Part shown: piece after piece, positions 45,535 through 55,961 of the stretch
Layout of the letters: every line of letters begins with the position of its first letter
Position numbering within the stretch: position 1 is the first letter of the stretch
Assembly: GCF_000721265.1 (NCBI RefSeq)
Contig: NZ_JOFZ01000007.1
Location: forward strand, 186,001 to 250,000
Source of the DNA: Streptomyces sp. NRRL F-5126
GTDB taxonomy: Bacteria; Actinomycetota; Actinomycetes; Streptomycetales; Streptomycetaceae
DNA length: 64,000 nt
Reading direction: 5' to 3'
Notes under the pieces: generated by a model
Seen by the model: only the letters and a program-made list of their open reading frames with translations
The model's database searches: none
Told to the model about the DNA's origin: nothing
Position numbers and translations under genes: made by a program

Positions 45535-45563
45535 TGACTCCGTCGGCCGAGGGCGTCTAGCTT
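45535..45563 (+). promoter_or_regulatory. Promoter of the rhamnose importer operon
   Basis: TTGACT (45535-45540) and TAGCTT (45558-45563) are separated by 17 bases. Transcription would start near 45570, shortly before the operator at 45578. Confidence 0.55.
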
Positions 45564-45577
45564 CCAGGACATCCTTT

Positions 45578-45589
45578 TGAAACCTTTCA
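45578..45589. promoter_or_regulatory. LacI-type operator before the importer operon (TGAAACCTTTCA)
   Basis: A 12-bp palindrome symmetrical at all but the central two bases, placed just after the predicted start of the importer transcript. It shares the TGAA/TTCA arms with the rhaI-side site. Confidence 0.65.
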
Positions 45590-45626
45590 CGATGTGCCAA
45601 GAGTGAGCCACGCCGAGGAGCCTTCG

Positions 45627-47143
<1,517 letters not shown>

Positions 47144-47147
<4 letters not shown>

Positions 47148-48193
47148 CCACCCTGACCGACAAGCCCACCGCGGCCACGGACGAGCCGGGCTCGGCACGC
47201 TCCCTCGTCGACACCGTCTTCCGCGCCAGGGAGATCAGCATCGCGGGCGCGCTCGTCCTGCTGATCCTGTGCACCTGGATCGCCAACCCGCGCTTCCTCG
47301 ACAGCCAGGGCGTCAAGGACCTGCTCCTGAACGCGTCCATCCTGGTGCTGCTCGCGATCGGGCAGTCCGTGGTCGTCGTGACCCGCAACATCGACCTGTC
47401 CGTCGGCTCCGTGACGGGCCTGTCGGCCTTCGCCTGCGGCAAGTTCGTCGCCGACACCGAGCACGGCGTGCTGATCACCCTGCTGCTCGGCGTGGCGATC
47501 GGCCTCGTCTGCGGCCTCGTCAGCGGAGCACTCGTCAGCTTCGGCAGGGTCCCCGCGCTCGTGGTCACCCTCGGCATGCTCTACATCATCCAGGGCCTCG
47601 ACTACTGGTGGGCGAGCGGCGACCAGATCAACGCGGCCCAGGTGCCCGAGGCGATCCTGCACCTCGGCAGCGGCAGCGTCCTCGGCGTGCCGTACCTGCC
47701 GCTCATCGCCGTGGTCCTGCTCGCGCTCACCACGTACTTCCTGCGCGGCTACCGCTCGGGCCGCGAGCTGTACGCGATCGGCTCCAACCCGGAGGCGGCC
47801 AGGCTCGCCGGCATCCCGATGCGCCGCCGCGTCCTCGGCGCCTACCTGTTCTCCGGGGCCGTCGCCGGGTTCGCCGGCGCCCTCTGGCTCGCCCGGTTCG
47901 GCACGGTGGTCGCGGACAACGCGCACGGCTACGAGCTGACCGTCGTGAGCGCCGTCGTCGTGGGCGGCGTCGCCATCACCGGCGGCACCGGCACCGCGTG
48001 GGGCGCGGCACTGGGAGCCCTGCTGGTGACCACCATCGGCAGCGCCCTGGTGGTGCTGAGGGTCAGCTCGTTCTGGCAGGGCGCCATCACCGGAGCGCTG
48101 CTGCTCGCGGCCATCAGCGCCGACCGGATCGTCAACCTGCGGATGACAGCCGCACTGAGGAAGAGGAGCGCCCGCCATGGCCATGGCGCCTGA
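47144..48193 (+). CDS. Sugar ABC transporter permease (rhamnose), first
   Basis: A 349-residue RbsC-type permease with about ten hydrophobic segments. [19 protein letters not shown] and [15 protein letters not shown] are family hallmarks. The ATG overlaps the ATPase stop by 4 bases, and its own end overlaps the next permease by 17 bases, so production is tightly coupled. With the second permease it forms the membrane channel for L-rhamnose uptake. Confidence 0.9.
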
Positions 48194-49247
48194 CACCCGC
48201 AGCCCCGCGCCCGGCGCGGCCGGGAAGGCGGAGCCCCCGCTCACGGCCGGCCTGCGCGCGAAGTCCCTGGCCCTGCGCTGGGACACGGCGGTCGTCGCCC
48301 TGCTGATCGCGGTCTTCCTCGTCGGCCTCGGCACCACGGACGGCTTCAGCGGCAGCGGCAACCTCGCCTTCGCGTTCAACGACATATCCGAGGTCGCCCT
48401 GATCGCACTGCCCATGACCCTGCTGGTTGTGGCCGGCGAGATCGACCTGTCCGTCGGCTCCATGCTCGGCTTCAGCAGCGCCCTCGCCGGCGCCCTGTGG
48501 AACGCCGGCTGGGCCTTCGAGACGATCGTGCCCGTCGTCCTCGTCGTCGGGATACTCGGCGGCCTGCTCAACGGCTGGCTCGTCACCCGCGTGGGACTGC
48601 CCTCGCTGGCGGTGACCATCGGCACCCTCGCCCTCTACCGCGGTCTCGCCTCCGTCGTCCTCGGCAGCGACGCGATCACCGACTTCCCGTCGAAGTACGC
48701 CGACTGGACGGCCAACACCACGACCGTCCCCGGCACGTTCCTGACCTATCCGATCGTGCTGTTCATCGTGCTCGCGATCGTGACGGCCTTCGTCCTGCAC
48801 TCCACCTCCTTCGGCCGCGCCCTGTTCGCGATCGGCTCCCAGGAGGACGCCGCCTTCTTCGCGGGCATCAGGGTCAAGCGGTACAAGCTGCTGCTCTTCG
48901 TGCTCACCGGCCTGCTGTCCGCCTTCGCGGGCATCGTCTTCACCCTGCGCTACGGGAGCGCGCGTGCGGACAACGGCACCGGCTACGAGCTGCTGGTCAT
49001 CAGCGCGATCCTGCTCGGCGGCATCGACTTCGACGGCGGCAAGGGAACGCTCGCCGGGGCCGTCGCCGGCATCCTCCTCATCGGGGTCCTGCGCAACCTG
49101 CTCACGCTCAACGACGTGCCGGGCGAGGTGCAGACCGTCGTGACGGGCCTGCTGCTCGTCGCCTCCGTCCTCACCCCGCGGATCATCGGCGCCGTCACCG
49201 AACGGCGGCAACGGCGAGCGGCGTCGGCCGCTGCCCCCACCACCTGA
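48177..49247 (+). CDS. Sugar ABC transporter permease (rhamnose), second
   Basis: A 356-residue RbsC-type permease with about ten hydrophobic segments and the motifs VVAGEIDLSVGSMLGFSS and FAIGSQEDAAFFAGI. It begins inside the last codons of the first permease, with GAGGAG before the ATG at 48177. It is distinct in sequence from the first permease, so the channel is a heterodimer. Confidence 0.9.
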   Translation: MAMAPDTRSPAPGAAGKAEPPLTAGLRAKSLALRWDTAVVALLIAVFLVGLGTTDGFSGSGNLAFAFNDISEVALIALPMTLLVVAGEIDLSVGSMLGFSSALAGALWNAGWAFETIVPVVLVVGILGGLLNGWLVTRVGLPSLAVTIGTLALYRGLASVVLGSDAITDFPSKYADWTANTTTVPGTFLTYPIVLFIVLAIVTAFVLHSTSFGRALFAIGSQEDAAFFAGIRVKRYKLLLFVLTGLLSAFAGIVFTLRYGSARADNGTGYELLVISAILLGGIDFDGGKGTLAGAVAGILLIGVLRNLLTLNDVPGEVQTVVTGLLLVASVLTPRIIGAVTERRQRRAASAAAPTT

Positions 49248-49344
49248 CAACCCACCGCCACCCCGCCGTGGGCCGGTGCCGCCCGGCCTGCCCCGGCACG
49301 GCCCGCACATCCTCAGCAGCGACCTCCTGAAAGGCCACGACCCC

Positions 49345-50433
49345 ATGACGATCCGTACCGCCGCCCGCGGGCGCACAGCAGCCTCAGCCGCCGCCGTCTG
49401 CGCCCTGGCCGTCGCGCTCACCGCCTGCTCGGGCACCACCAAGAACGACGCCAAGAACGACGGGGGCGGCGCCGCCGCGAGCTCCGCGAAGGCCGACCCG
49501 AACGCTCCGCTGAAGAAGAACCTCAAGATGGCGTTCCTGCCCAAGCAGATCAACAACCCCTACGAGAAGATCGTCGACGACGCGGGCATCGCGGCGGCCA
49601 AGTCCTTCCACGGCACGGCCAAGGAGGTCGGCCCGTCCGACGCCAGCGCCTCCTCCCAGGTGTCGTACATCAACACACTGATCCAGCAGCAGCAGGACGC
49701 GATCCTCGTCGCGGCGAACGACCCCAACGCGGTGTGCGGCCCCCTCAAGCAGGCCATGAAGCAGGGCATCAAGGTCGTCTCCTACGACTCCGACACCGCC
49801 AAGGACTGCCGCCAGATCTTCATCAACCAGGCCAGCTCCGAGGACATCGGGCGCAGCCTCGTCCAGCACATCGGGAAGCAGATCGGCTACAAGGGCAAGA
49901 TCGCGATCCTCTCCGCGACACAGAACGCGACCAACCAGAACACCTGGATCGACTTCATGAAGCAGGAGCTGAAAGACCCCAAGTACAAGAACATGAAGCT
50001 GGTCAAGGTGGCCTACGGCGACGACGACGACCAGAAGTCGTTCCAGCAGACCCAGGGCCTCCTCCAGGCGTACCCCGACCTCAAGGGCATCATCTCGCCC
50101 ACCACCGTCGGCATCGCCGCCGCGGCGCGCTACCTCGACGACTCCTCGTACAAGGGCAAGGTCGTGCTCAACGGCCTCGGCACACCCAACCAGATGCGCA
50201 AGTACGTCAAGGACGGCACCGTCGAGCAGTTCTCGCTGTGGAACCCGGAGAACCTCGGCTACCTCGGCGCCTACGCGGCCGCCGCCCTGGCGTCCGGCCA
50301 GATCACCGGCGCGCAGGGAGACACCTTCAGCGCGGGCAAGCTCGGCAAGTTCACCGTCGGCAAGGACGGCGAGGTCATCCTCGGCAAGCCGACCGTCTTC
50401 GACAAGACCAACATCGACCAGTTCCACTTCTGA
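49345..50433 (+). CDS. rhaS: Rhamnose ABC transporter substrate-binding lipoprotein
   Basis: A 362-residue periplasmic-binding-protein-type lipoprotein. The signal peptide ends in a lipobox LTAC, and the mature protein starts with a short disordered Gly/Ala/Lys-rich stretch. Segments LKMAFLPKQINNPYEK, YINTLIQQQQDAILVAANDP and GIKVVSYDSD are typical of the RbsB-like RhaS group. It captures L-rhamnose outside the cell for the upstream permeases. The preceding 97 bp may carry an RNA processing or balancing site. Confidence 0.9.
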   Translation: MTIRTAARGRTAASAAAVCALAVALTACSGTTKNDAKNDGGGAAASSAKADPNAPLKKNLKMAFLPKQINNPYEKIVDDAGIAAAKSFHGTAKEVGPSDASASSQVSYINTLIQQQQDAILVAANDPNAVCGPLKQAMKQGIKVVSYDSDTAKDCRQIFINQASSEDIGRSLVQHIGKQIGYKGKIAILSATQNATNQNTWIDFMKQELKDPKYKNMKLVKVAYGDDDDQKSFQQTQGLLQAYPDLKGIISPTTVGIAAAARYLDDSSYKGKVVLNGLGTPNQMRKYVKDGTVEQFSLWNPENLGYLGAYAAAALASGQITGAQGDTFSAGKLGKFTVGKDGEVILGKPTVFDKTNIDQFHF

Positions 50434-50449
50434 GCCGGGAGGCGGCACC

Positions 50450-50788
50450 GTGCAGCGCGTCTGCTTCCTGCTGAAGGTACGCGAGGACAGGGCGGCGGAG
50501 TACCGCGCGCGCCACGCCGAGGTGTGGCCGGAGATGCTCCAGGCCCTGACCGCGTCCGGCTGGCACAATTACTCGCTGTTCCTGCGCGAGGACGGACTGC
50601 TCGTCGGATACCTCGAGACCGAGGACTTCGAGGCGGCCCGCGAGGCCATGGGCCGCACCGGGGTCAACGCACGCTGGCAGTCCGGCATGGCCCCGTTCTT
50701 CGAACAACCCGAAGGGCGGGCCGCCGCGGCGGGGCCGGCGCCCGACGAGGCGATGGTCCCGCTCACCGAGATATTCCACCTCGCCTGA
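50450..50788 (+). CDS. rhaM: L-rhamnose mutarotase
   Basis: A 112-residue dimeric alpha/beta-barrel (EthD-like) enzyme that interconverts the alpha and beta anomers of L-rhamnose. RVCFLLKVREDRAAEYRARH, WPEMLQALTASGWHNYSLFL and the final TEIFHL match RhaM/RhaU. The start is GTG, 16 bp after the rhaS stop. The insert QPEGRAAAAGPAPDEAM is longer than in short members. It supplies the anomer used by RhaI. Confidence 0.9.
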   Translation: MQRVCFLLKVREDRAAEYRARHAEVWPEMLQALTASGWHNYSLFLREDGLLVGYLETEDFEAAREAMGRTGVNARWQSGMAPFFEQPEGRAAAAGPAPDEAMVPLTEIFHLA

Positions 50789-50860
50789 CCGACGGCGGCG
50801 TGTCACGACCGAGGCGCGCGACACGCCGCCCACCGCCCGTACCCACCCGATGGAGGCGCC

Positions 50861-52285
50861 ATGAACCACCGCACCCCCGCCGTCGCCCGCAAGCCCCGGA
50901 TCGGGCTCGTCGCAGGAGGGCTCGGCGCCTACTGGCCGCAGTTCCCCGACCTGCTCCCGCAGCTCGAACGGTCCGCCGCACGGGTCGTCGAGCGGATGCG
51001 GGCCTTCGACGCGGAGATCGTCGACACCGGCTTCATCTCCGACGCCCAGCAGGGCGCCGAGGCCGCGGCGAAGCTGCGCGCCGCCGACTGCGACCTCATC
51101 GTCGGCTTCCTGACGACCTACATGACGGCGAGCATGCTCGTGCCCGTCGCCCGGCGCAGCGGCGCGCCCGTCCTGCTGATCAACCTCCAGCCGACCCCGT
51201 CCATGGACCACGCCACGTTCGACACCGGACAGTGGCTCGCCTACTGCGGCGCCTGCCCGCTGCCGGAGATGGCGAACGCCTTCGAACGCGTCGGCGTGGA
51301 GTTCAGGTCCGTCTCCGGGCATCTGGAGGACGAGCGCGCCTGGGAGCGCATCGGACGGTGGATCAGGGCCGCCGGCGTGCGCTCCGTCCTCGGCAACGGC
51401 AGGCACGGGCTGATGGGGCACCTGTACCCGGGCATGTACGACGTCTCGACCGACCTCACCATGGTGACCGGCAACCTCGGCGGCCACATGGAGGTCCTGG
51501 AGTTCGACGACCTCAGGGTGAGGGTGGAGAAGGTCTCCGACGACGAGGTCGAGGCCAAGCTGGCCGAGACCCGCGACGTCTTCGACCTCGACGGCTCCGT
51601 CGTGGAGGAAGACCTGCGCTGGGCCGCGCGGGTGTCCGTCGGCCTCGACGCGCTCGTCGCCGACTTCGACCTGGACTCACTCGCCTACTACCACCGCGGA
51701 CTCGACGGCGAGACCCACGAGCGGCTCGGCGCCGGCATGATCCTCGGCGCCTCCCTGCTGACCGCGCGCTCCGTGCCCACCTGCGGCGAGTACGAGCTGC
51801 GCACCTCGCTCGCCATGCTCATCGCCGACCGGCTCGGCGCGGGCGGCTCCTTCACCGAACTCCAGGCACTCGACTTCACCGCGGGCGTCGTCGAGATGGG
51901 TCACGACGGGCCCGGCCACCTCGCCATCAGCGAGCGCAAGCCCCTGCTGCGCGGCCTCGGCGTCTACCACGGCAAGCGCGGCTGGGGCGTGTCCGTCGAG
52001 TTCGACGTACGGCACGGACCCGTCACGCTCGTCGGCCTCGGGCAGGGCCGCGACGGCTCGTACCGCCTCGTCGCCGCCGAGGGCGAGGTGGTCGGCGGCC
52101 CGCTGCTGGAGATCGGCAACACCACCTCCAGGGTGGACTTCGGCTGCGACCCGGGCGAGTGGACGGACGCCTGGAGTGCGAGCGGCGTGGGCCACCACTG
52201 GGCACTCGCCACCGGCCGCCTCCTGCCCGACCTGCGCGCAGTCGCCGGCCTGACGGGGATCGACCTCGTGGAGGTCTCCGTCTGA
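50861..52285 (+). CDS. L-arabinose/L-fucose isomerase family protein
   Basis: A 474-residue protein with the AraA/FucI-type fold. GLVAGGLGAYWPQF, DLIVGFLTTYMTASMLVP, LLINLQPTP and a C-terminal HHWALATGRLLPDL segment support the family. The catalytic role may differ from AraA, because many members next to rhamnose genes are uncharacterised. It starts with GGAGG before the ATG, 72 bp after rhaM, and its stop overlaps the LacI gene start. It might isomerise a second deoxysugar or a rhamnose epimer. Confidence 0.85.
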   Translation: MNHRTPAVARKPRIGLVAGGLGAYWPQFPDLLPQLERSAARVVERMRAFDAEIVDTGFISDAQQGAEAAAKLRAADCDLIVGFLTTYMTASMLVPVARRSGAPVLLINLQPTPSMDHATFDTGQWLAYCGACPLPEMANAFERVGVEFRSVSGHLEDERAWERIGRWIRAAGVRSVLGNGRHGLMGHLYPGMYDVSTDLTMVTGNLGGHMEVLEFDDLRVRVEKVSDDEVEAKLAETRDVFDLDGSVVEEDLRWAARVSVGLDALVADFDLDSLAYYHRGLDGETHERLGAGMILGASLLTARSVPTCGEYELRTSLAMLIADRLGAGGSFTELQALDFTAGVVEMGHDGPGHLAISERKPLLRGLGVYHGKRGWGVSVEFDVRHGPVTLVGLGQGRDGSYRLVAAEGEVVGGPLLEIGNTTSRVDFGCDPGEWTDAWSASGVGHHWALATGRLLPDLRAVAGLTGIDLVEVSV

Positions 52286-53319
52286 TGGGCCGTACCCGGC
52301 CGGCGGGGATCAAGGACGTGGCGGACGCGGCCGGAGTCTCGGTGGGCACCGTGTCCAACGTGATCAACCGTCCGGAATCCGTCACCGACGCCACCCGCCG
52401 CCGGGTGCTCAACGCCATCACCCGGCTCGGCTACGTCCGCAGCGAGTCCGCGCGCCAGCTGCGCGCCGGCAGCAGCCGCATGCTGGGCCTGCTCGTGCTC
52501 GACATGGCCAACCCGTTCTTCGTCGCGGTCGCCGCGGGCGCGGAGCGCTCGGCGCGCGACGCCGGGCTCGGCGTGATGGTCTGCGACAGCGCGGAGAACA
52601 CCGAGGAGGAGGCCGCGTACCTCACCATCTTCTCCGAGCAGCGGGTGCGCGGCGTGCTCGTCTCGCCCGCCGACACCACCGGGCGGAGCCTCGACGTCCT
52701 GCGCCGCCACGGGATCCCGTTCGTCTCCGTCGACCGGGTCGTGCCGAGCGAGAACGGCTGCTCAGTGGCGGTCGACGACGTGACGGGCGGCGAGCTCGCG
52801 GTGCGCCACCTGCTCCAGGCCGGCCACCGCCGCCTCGCGTACGTCAGCGGCCCGATGCACCTGGCCCAGTGCCAGGAGCGCCGCGACGGGGCGCTCGCCG
52901 CGCTCGCGGCCGCCGGACTGCCCCACACCGCCCTGCGCCACATCGAGGCCGCGCGCCTCGACGTCGCCTCCGGCAGGGACGCGGGCGCCCGGCTGCTCGG
53001 CGCCCAGCCGCGGCCCACCGCGGTCTTCTGCGCCAACGACCTGCTGGCACTCGGAGTGCTCCAGGCGCTGTACGACGCCGGCGTGCGCGTCCCCGAGGAC
53101 ACTGCGCTCGTCGGCTACGACGACATAGAGTTCGCGGCGGCCGCCGCCGTGCCACTGACCTCCGTACGCCAGCCCGCCGACCGGCTCGGCGCCCTCGCGG
53201 CCGGCCTGCTCATCGAGGAGACAGGGGAGCGTGCGGCGGCCCACCGCCACCGGCGCATCGTGCTGGAACCCGAACTCGTGGTCCGCGCCTCCTCGCTGCC
53301 CCACCGCCGCCGTCCCTGA
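52285..53319 (+). CDS. LacI-family regulator at the rhamnose locus (copy 2)
   Basis: A 344-residue LacI/GalR regulator whose ATG overlaps the stop of the isomerase-family gene (TGATG), making it the last gene of the importer operon. The hinge and recognition helix VGTVSNVINRP are almost the same as in copy 1 at 42985-44019, and by eye the two proteins agree at about two thirds of positions. Being inside the operon it would be autoregulated, whereas copy 1 has its own promoter. Both could bind the TGAA/TTCA operators as homo- or heterodimers. Confidence 0.9.
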   Translation: MGRTRPAGIKDVADAAGVSVGTVSNVINRPESVTDATRRRVLNAITRLGYVRSESARQLRAGSSRMLGLLVLDMANPFFVAVAAGAERSARDAGLGVMVCDSAENTEEEAAYLTIFSEQRVRGVLVSPADTTGRSLDVLRRHGIPFVSVDRVVPSENGCSVAVDDVTGGELAVRHLLQAGHRRLAYVSGPMHLAQCQERRDGALAALAAAGLPHTALRHIEAARLDVASGRDAGARLLGAQPRPTAVFCANDLLALGVLQALYDAGVRVPEDTALVGYDDIEFAAAAAVPLTSVRQPADRLGALAAGLLIEETGERAAAHRHRRIVLEPELVVRASSLPHRRRP

Positions 53320-53371
53320 CACCGGAAATCCCACCGCATCCGGATAACCGTTGCGCCGTCACCTCGTTGTG

Positions 53372-53404
53372 CGGGGTGGGACGGCGACCCCTCGTCCCAC
53401 CCCG
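53372..53404 (+). terminator. Hairpin between the rhamnose operon and melC1
   Basis: A perfect 12-bp stem CGGGGTGGGACG/CGTCCCACCCCG with a 9-nt loop, 52 bases after the LacI stop but only 20 bases before the melC1 ATG. It may terminate the rhamnose operon and at the same time sit in the melC leader. Confidence 0.6.
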
Positions 53405-53424
53405 TACGACGAGCGGAGGAGCCC

Positions 53425-53904
53425 ATGACGGGTGCCACGACGGGTGCCGCGGCAGGCGGCGGACGGACCAGGCGCGCACTCCTGCGCACCCTGTACGGCC
53501 TCGGTGCGCTGGGCGGCACGGCCGCGGCCCTCGCCCCCCTCGTGCACGCCGACGGCGCGGCACGCACCGGCACCGTGGATCCGCCGGCCCCAGGAGCCCC
53601 GCCGTACCGGCAGGCGGTCGAGGAGACCTACCGGGGCCGCCACATCAGCATCAGGCCTTCCACCGGCGTGGCCACAACCGGGACCGCCGCGTACCGGCCG
53701 GGTGTGCACCCCGACGTCCCGGCGGACGACGTCCTCGTCGACGGCAGGCCCCTGAAGCTCATGCGGCGGGCCGACGGCGGCTGGATGAGCGTGGTCAACC
53801 ACTACGAGTCGTTCCCGACGCCGCTCGCCGCCGCCCGCGCCGCCGTCGACGACCTGCACGGCGCCCGGCTGTCACTCGACGGCCCGATGCTCCACCACGC
53901 CTGA
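53425..53904 (+). CDS. melC1: Tyrosinase co-factor (copper chaperone)
   Basis: A 159-residue caddie protein that delivers copper to tyrosinase and carries it through the Tat pathway. The N-terminus has RTRRALLRTLYGLGALGG, a twin-arginine signal, and the mature part keeps YRGRHISI, VLVDGRPLKLMRRADGGWMSVVNHYE and PMLHHA with the histidines implicated in copper transfer. A GGAGGA ribosome site precedes the ATG. The tyrosinase gene follows 26 bp later. Confidence 0.92.
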   Translation: MTGATTGAAAGGGRTRRALLRTLYGLGALGGTAAALAPLVHADGAARTGTVDPPAPGAPPYRQAVEETYRGRHISIRPSTGVATTGTAAYRPGVHPDVPADDVLVDGRPLKLMRRADGGWMSVVNHYESFPTPLAAARAAVDDLHGARLSLDGPMLHHA

Positions 53905-53930
53905 CCGAACCGGGGAGGACCACCACCGCC

Positions 53931-54797
53931 ATGTACACGAGGAAGAACCAGCGGGACCTCACGAGCGCGGAGAAGAAGAGCTTCGTCAACGCGGTGCTCG
54001 AACTGAAGAGGCGCGGCCACTACGACGAGTTCGTCCGCACCCACGTCGAGTTCTACACGCCGGACGGCGAGAGCGGGCTGCGCTCCGGACACATGGCTCC
54101 CACCTTCCTCCCCTGGCACCGCAGGTTCCTGCTGGAGTTCGAGGGGGCTCTGCGCTCCATCGACCCCGGGGTGAGCCTGCCGTACTGGGACTGGACCAAG
54201 GACAACACACCGGCCGCCGCACTGTGGGGCGACGACTTCCTCGGCGGCACGGGACGCTCCCAGGACCAGCAGGTCATGACGGGTCCCTTCGCCTACAGGT
54301 CCGGCAACTGGACCGTACGCGACAACGTCACCGACGACCGCTTCCTCACCCGCAACCTCGGCCGGCCGGGGCACGACCCCATCGTGCTGCCCACCGCGGC
54401 GGAGCTGGAGTCGGCGATGAAGCGGCCCGTCTACGACGTGGCGCCCTGGGACTCGACGCCCACGAAGGGTTTCCGCAACGGCCTGGAGGGGTGGGTGAAG
54501 CCCGGCGTCGACCAGCCGTGGCGCAACCACAACCGGGTGCACCGCTGGGTCGGCGGCGACATGCTGGGTGCCGCGTCCCCCAACGACCCGGTGTTCTGGC
54601 TGCACCACGCGTTCGTGGACCTGCTGTGGGACCGCTGGCAGGCCAGGCATCCGAAGGCGGGTTACCTGCCGGCGAAGAAACTGCCGGCGGGGGACCCGCA
54701 GAGCGGACGCGTCATCAGTCTCCACGAGCCGATGCCGCCGTGGAACGTGACGCCCTCGGCGATGCTCGGCCACGCGGAGACCTACCGGTACGCCTGA
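53931..54797 (+). CDS. melC2: Tyrosinase
   Basis: A 288-residue type-3 copper monooxygenase that converts tyrosine to DOPA and dopaquinone, the start of melanin. Copper A ligands are His38, His54 and His63 (RTHVEF, SGHMAP, PWHRRF); copper B ligands are His200, His204 and His226 (NHNRVH, LHHAF). There is no signal peptide because export depends on MelC1. It is somewhat longer than the usual 273 residues, with an insert around ESAMKRPVYDVAPWDSTPTKG. It ends in a bidirectional hairpin shared with the chaplin gene. Confidence 0.95.
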   Translation: MYTRKNQRDLTSAEKKSFVNAVLELKRRGHYDEFVRTHVEFYTPDGESGLRSGHMAPTFLPWHRRFLLEFEGALRSIDPGVSLPYWDWTKDNTPAAALWGDDFLGGTGRSQDQQVMTGPFAYRSGNWTVRDNVTDDRFLTRNLGRPGHDPIVLPTAAELESAMKRPVYDVAPWDSTPTKGFRNGLEGWVKPGVDQPWRNHNRVHRWVGGDMLGAASPNDPVFWLHHAFVDLLWDRWQARHPKAGYLPAKKLPAGDPQSGRVISLHEPMPPWNVTPSAMLGHAETYRYA

Positions 54798-54851
54798 GCC
54801 GCCACCGGCCGGTACCGCCCCGCACAGCGGTCCCCGCCGCGCGCACTCGAA

Positions 54852-54881
54852 CGGCCCCTCGCGTGGGAACGCGTGGGGCCG
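54852..54881. terminator. Bidirectional hairpin between melC2 and the chaplin
   Basis: CGGCCCC/GGGGCCG, then one T-T mismatch, then CGCG/CGCG closing a 6-nt loop. It lies between convergent genes. Confidence 0.6.
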
Positions 54882-54957
54882 CCCGAGAAGGGGTGCGGCG
54901 ACGGACGCCCGTCAGGGCCCCGCCGCCAGGCGCGGGCGCGCGGCCCGCGGAAGGGGA

Positions 54958-55263
54958 TCAGCCGCCGTAGCCGCCCTGGCCGCCGCCGTCGTGGTGGCCG
55001 TGGTGGTGGCCGTGGCCGTGGCCGTCGACGTTGACACAGGTGTTGCCGAAGGCCGGGTTCAGCAGGCCGATGACGTTGACCGTGTTGCCGCACAGGTTCA
55101 CCGGCACGTGGACGGGCACCTGCAGGACGTTGCCGGACAGGACGCCCGGCGAGTGGACGGCGGCGGCACCAGCACCGGCGTCGGCGGCGGCCATTCCGGC
55201 ACCGCCGGCCAGCACGGCACCGGCGCCGGCCAGCACCGCGGTTGCCTTCGTGATACGCGACAT
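54958..55263 (-). CDS. Short chaplin with His/Gly-rich tail
   Basis: A 101-residue secreted protein. A signal peptide (residues 1-26, MSRITKATAVLAGAGAVLAGGA) is followed by one chaplin domain with the diagnostic GNVLQVPVHVPVNLCGN and NPAFGNTCVN pattern and the two conserved cysteines. Chaplins coat aerial hyphae with amyloid fibrils. Unusually for a short chaplin, the last 20 or so residues are His/Gly-rich (DGHGHGHHHGHHDG). The ATG has AAGGAG 7 bases upstream. It is convergent with the tyrosinase gene. Confidence 0.9.
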   Translation of the reverse strand: MSRITKATAVLAGAGAVLAGGAGMAAADAGAGAAAVHSPGVLSGNVLQVPVHVPVNLCGNTVNVIGLLNPAFGNTCVNVDGHGHGHHHGHHDGGGQGGYGG

Positions 55264-55346
55264 CAAGAATCTCCTTGAACGTTTGCTGCACAGCCGCACG
55301 ATGTACGGCCTCACGCACGTTCAACGCCGGGACCCGGGCCGGGTAA

Positions 55347-55368
55347 CGGCGATTGCCGCAGATCGCCG
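55347..55368 (-). terminator. Hairpin after the DUF2000 gene
   Basis: The perfect 7-bp stem CGGCGAT/ATCGCCG with an 8-nt loop, 22 bases after the DUF2000 stop and about 85 bases upstream of the chaplin ATG. Confidence 0.4.
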
Positions 55369-55390
55369 TCGAATGGGTGCACCCCGGGGG

Positions 55391-55855
55391 TCATGCCAGC
55401 AGTCCGAGACCACCCACCAGCCTGTCCACGGCGTTGCGCGGCCCGACGAGTGCCACGCCCAGGTACGCCATCTCGTCGCGCTTCGTGCCACCCATCAGTT
55501 CGATGAACTCCGCGTACACGCGCGACGCCTGTGCGTGTCCCGGCATGTCGACGACGAGCATCCGGTCCTTGCCCGCCGCCTTGTCCCTGATGACCCGCAG
55601 CCGTTCCGCCCCGGTGGCCAGCACGCTGCATCCCGCCCACGGCAGACCCGTGTGGGCCACGCCCGAGGCGTCCTCGGTGTCGGGACCGAGCAGGCGCGGC
55701 AGCGCCCTGCCCACGGCGGCGGCCATGCAGGCGGCGGCGTTCGCCGCACGCCCGGGCGGCAGGGTCTCGTCGACGACGATCACCCACTTCAGCCGCGCTT
55801 TGCGGGTCGATTCGTGCAGCGTGATGTCGGCATCGGTGAGCTCGGGCAGAGGCAT
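55391..55855 (-). CDS. DUF2000 family protein
   Basis: A 154-residue protein of the DUF2000 family, related in fold to peptidyl-tRNA hydrolase 2. KWVIVVDETLPPGRAANAAACMAAAVGRALP and MLVVDMPGHAQASRVYAEFIELM are recognisable. The biochemical role is unknown. It is divergent from an AsnC/Lrp regulator gene with 106 bp between them, an arrangement seen in many genomes that suggests control by that regulator. The ATG at 55855 has GAGGAG upstream. Confidence 0.8.
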   Translation of the reverse strand: MPLPELTDADITLHESTRKARLKWVIVVDETLPPGRAANAAACMAAAVGRALPRLLGPDTEDASGVAHTGLPWAGCSVLATGAERLRVIRDKAAGKDRMLVVDMPGHAQASRVYAEFIELMGGTKRDEMAYLGVALVGPRNAVDRLVGGLGLLA

Positions 55856-55961
55856 GGGACTCCTCGGTACGTCATTGCGTCGGCATTCTGACGAGTAAGC
55901 TAGCCAGACATCCTGCAACCGTCACTCAGTGCCGAATCTAATGCGTCGATAGCGAGGATCC

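Noticed and set aside
54958..55030. Repeated GTGGCC/GTGGTG units that could look like a tandem repeat array.
   Set aside because: They encode the His/Gly tail of the chaplin on the minus strand and follow from its codon composition.
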